Source of the DNA: Polaromonas sp.
GTDB lineage: Bacteria > Pseudomonadota > Gammaproteobacteria > Burkholderiales > Burkholderiaceae_C
Reading direction: 5' to 3'
NCBI GenBank assembly: GCA_013297865.1
Contig: JAAFIP010000002.1
Location: 351,085 to 415,084, forward strand
Length of the DNA stretch: 64,000 nt
Below the pieces are notes generated by a model. That model was not told where the DNA came from. It ran no database searches and saw only the letters and a program-made list of their open reading frames with translations. The translations under genes were made by a program, and so were the position numbers. This document shows, piece after piece, positions 63,639 to 64,000 of the stretch (positions within the stretch are counted from its first letter, which is position 1; every line of letters starts with the position of its first letter).

Positions 63639-64000
63639 TTAAAGCAGCAAATCGGCAGCTGTCAAGGTATGGATACCCGTGAGCTGCAGCTCGAAGTCCG
63701 CTACCCCATCACCGTCCACATCACCCTGCATGATGGTGTCTGTGCCTACGGTGGTGTAACGTAGTTGCCCCGCCGTGCCCGTAAAGGCATCGGTGCTGAT
63801 GAAGCTGAAGGCTTGGTCGCCAGTTGCTGCAGTGCTTGCATCGATTCCTGAAAAATCGATACGGTCGGTGGCCGCCAGGAAATCGGTGATGATGTCGCGC
63901 TGGCCAGCGCCGATGCCAGAGTCAGTCAACGAACCCATCACAAAAGTATCAGCTCCAGCCCCGCCGATCAGTACATCGTTGCCTGCACCACCGTTGAGGG
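63639..64000 (-). CDS. C-terminal end of an RTX-type secreted protein (5' part outside window)
   Basis: About 120 codons are visible up to the TAA at 63639. The visible part begins with a calcium-binding RTX nonapeptide array (GGAGNDVLIGGAGADTF) followed by a serralysin-type C-terminal domain: DRIDFSGID, then GDVDGDGVADFELQL and the hydrophobic ending LTAADLLL. This C-terminal domain carries the uncleaved type I secretion signal. It lies directly upstream of the ABC/HlyD/TolC genes and is their likely substrate. The N-terminal function (protease, adhesin, lipase) cannot be told from here. Confidence 0.85.
   Translation of the reverse strand, partial: LNGGAGNDVLIGGAGADTFVMGSLTDSGIGAGQRDIITDFLAATDRIDFSGIDASTAATGDQAFSFISTDAFTGTAGQLRYTTVGTDTIMQGDVDGDGVADFELQLTGIHTLTAADLLL

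Overview
This 64 kb window is GC-rich chromosomal DNA from a betaproteobacterium, most likely family Comamonadaceae. The evidence is the class of housekeeping genes, the order accA-tilS-lysC, DUF4148 and DUF1631 proteins, and a short dispersed repeat of the kind common in that family. Most of it is ordinary core chromosome with several small accessory patches of lower GC.

Layout. 1-4.3 kb: lpxH (cut by the window edge), two cyclophilins, an L,D-transpeptidase and a TPR protein, all on the minus strand. 4.5-12.5 kb: cysS, a 3-methyladenine glycosylase, accA, tilS and lysC. Between accA and tilS lies an insert holding a lipoprotein gene, an internally deleted second tilS copy, a RelE/ParE-type toxin-antitoxin pair and an orphan low-GC gene. 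12.5-18.6 kb: argH, a LytS/LytTR two-component pair, pdxH, a membrane hydrolase and an AraC regulator. 18.6-20.8 kb: a large KAP P-loop NTPase. 20.9-22.9 kb: an array of small secreted proteins that share an upstream module, including a tandem gene duplication and a decayed copy. 23-30.7 kb: a molybdenum hydroxylase cluster (cytochrome c, two 2Fe-2S/molybdopterin subunit pairs, XdhC, MocA-like). 31-41.4 kb: a GIY-YIG protein, ettA, a DUF1631 protein, an RluA-type synthase, an FAD monooxygenase, rho, a degenerate kinase-like protein and trxA. 41.6-47.7 kb: an AddB/AddA-type helicase-nuclease. 47.8-48.0 kb: a compound palindrome. 48.1-55.8 kb: a flavoprotein, a HEPN/MNT toxin-antitoxin pair, a channel-like protein, a MATE transporter, the SRP RNA gene, pmbA, a PhyH-type dioxygenase and yqeY. 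55.8-58.8 kb: a copper-handling cluster and rpsU. 58.9-64 kb: a type I secretion system (TolC, HlyD, ABC) and the 3' end of its probable RTX substrate.

Two observations stand out. (1) Nine copies of a ~50 bp structured repeat are scattered over the window, and six sit inside genes as translated sequence. In each of the six, the base change away from the consensus falls exactly where the consensus would give an in-frame stop, while the other stop of the element, which is out of frame there, is kept. Another copy supplies the start codon and ribosome-binding site of the glycosylase gene. (2) At 47797-48025, two inverted hairpins share a 34 bp core, but their stems have diverged with six compensatory base-pair changes. 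This suggests selection on a folded RNA or single-stranded DNA.
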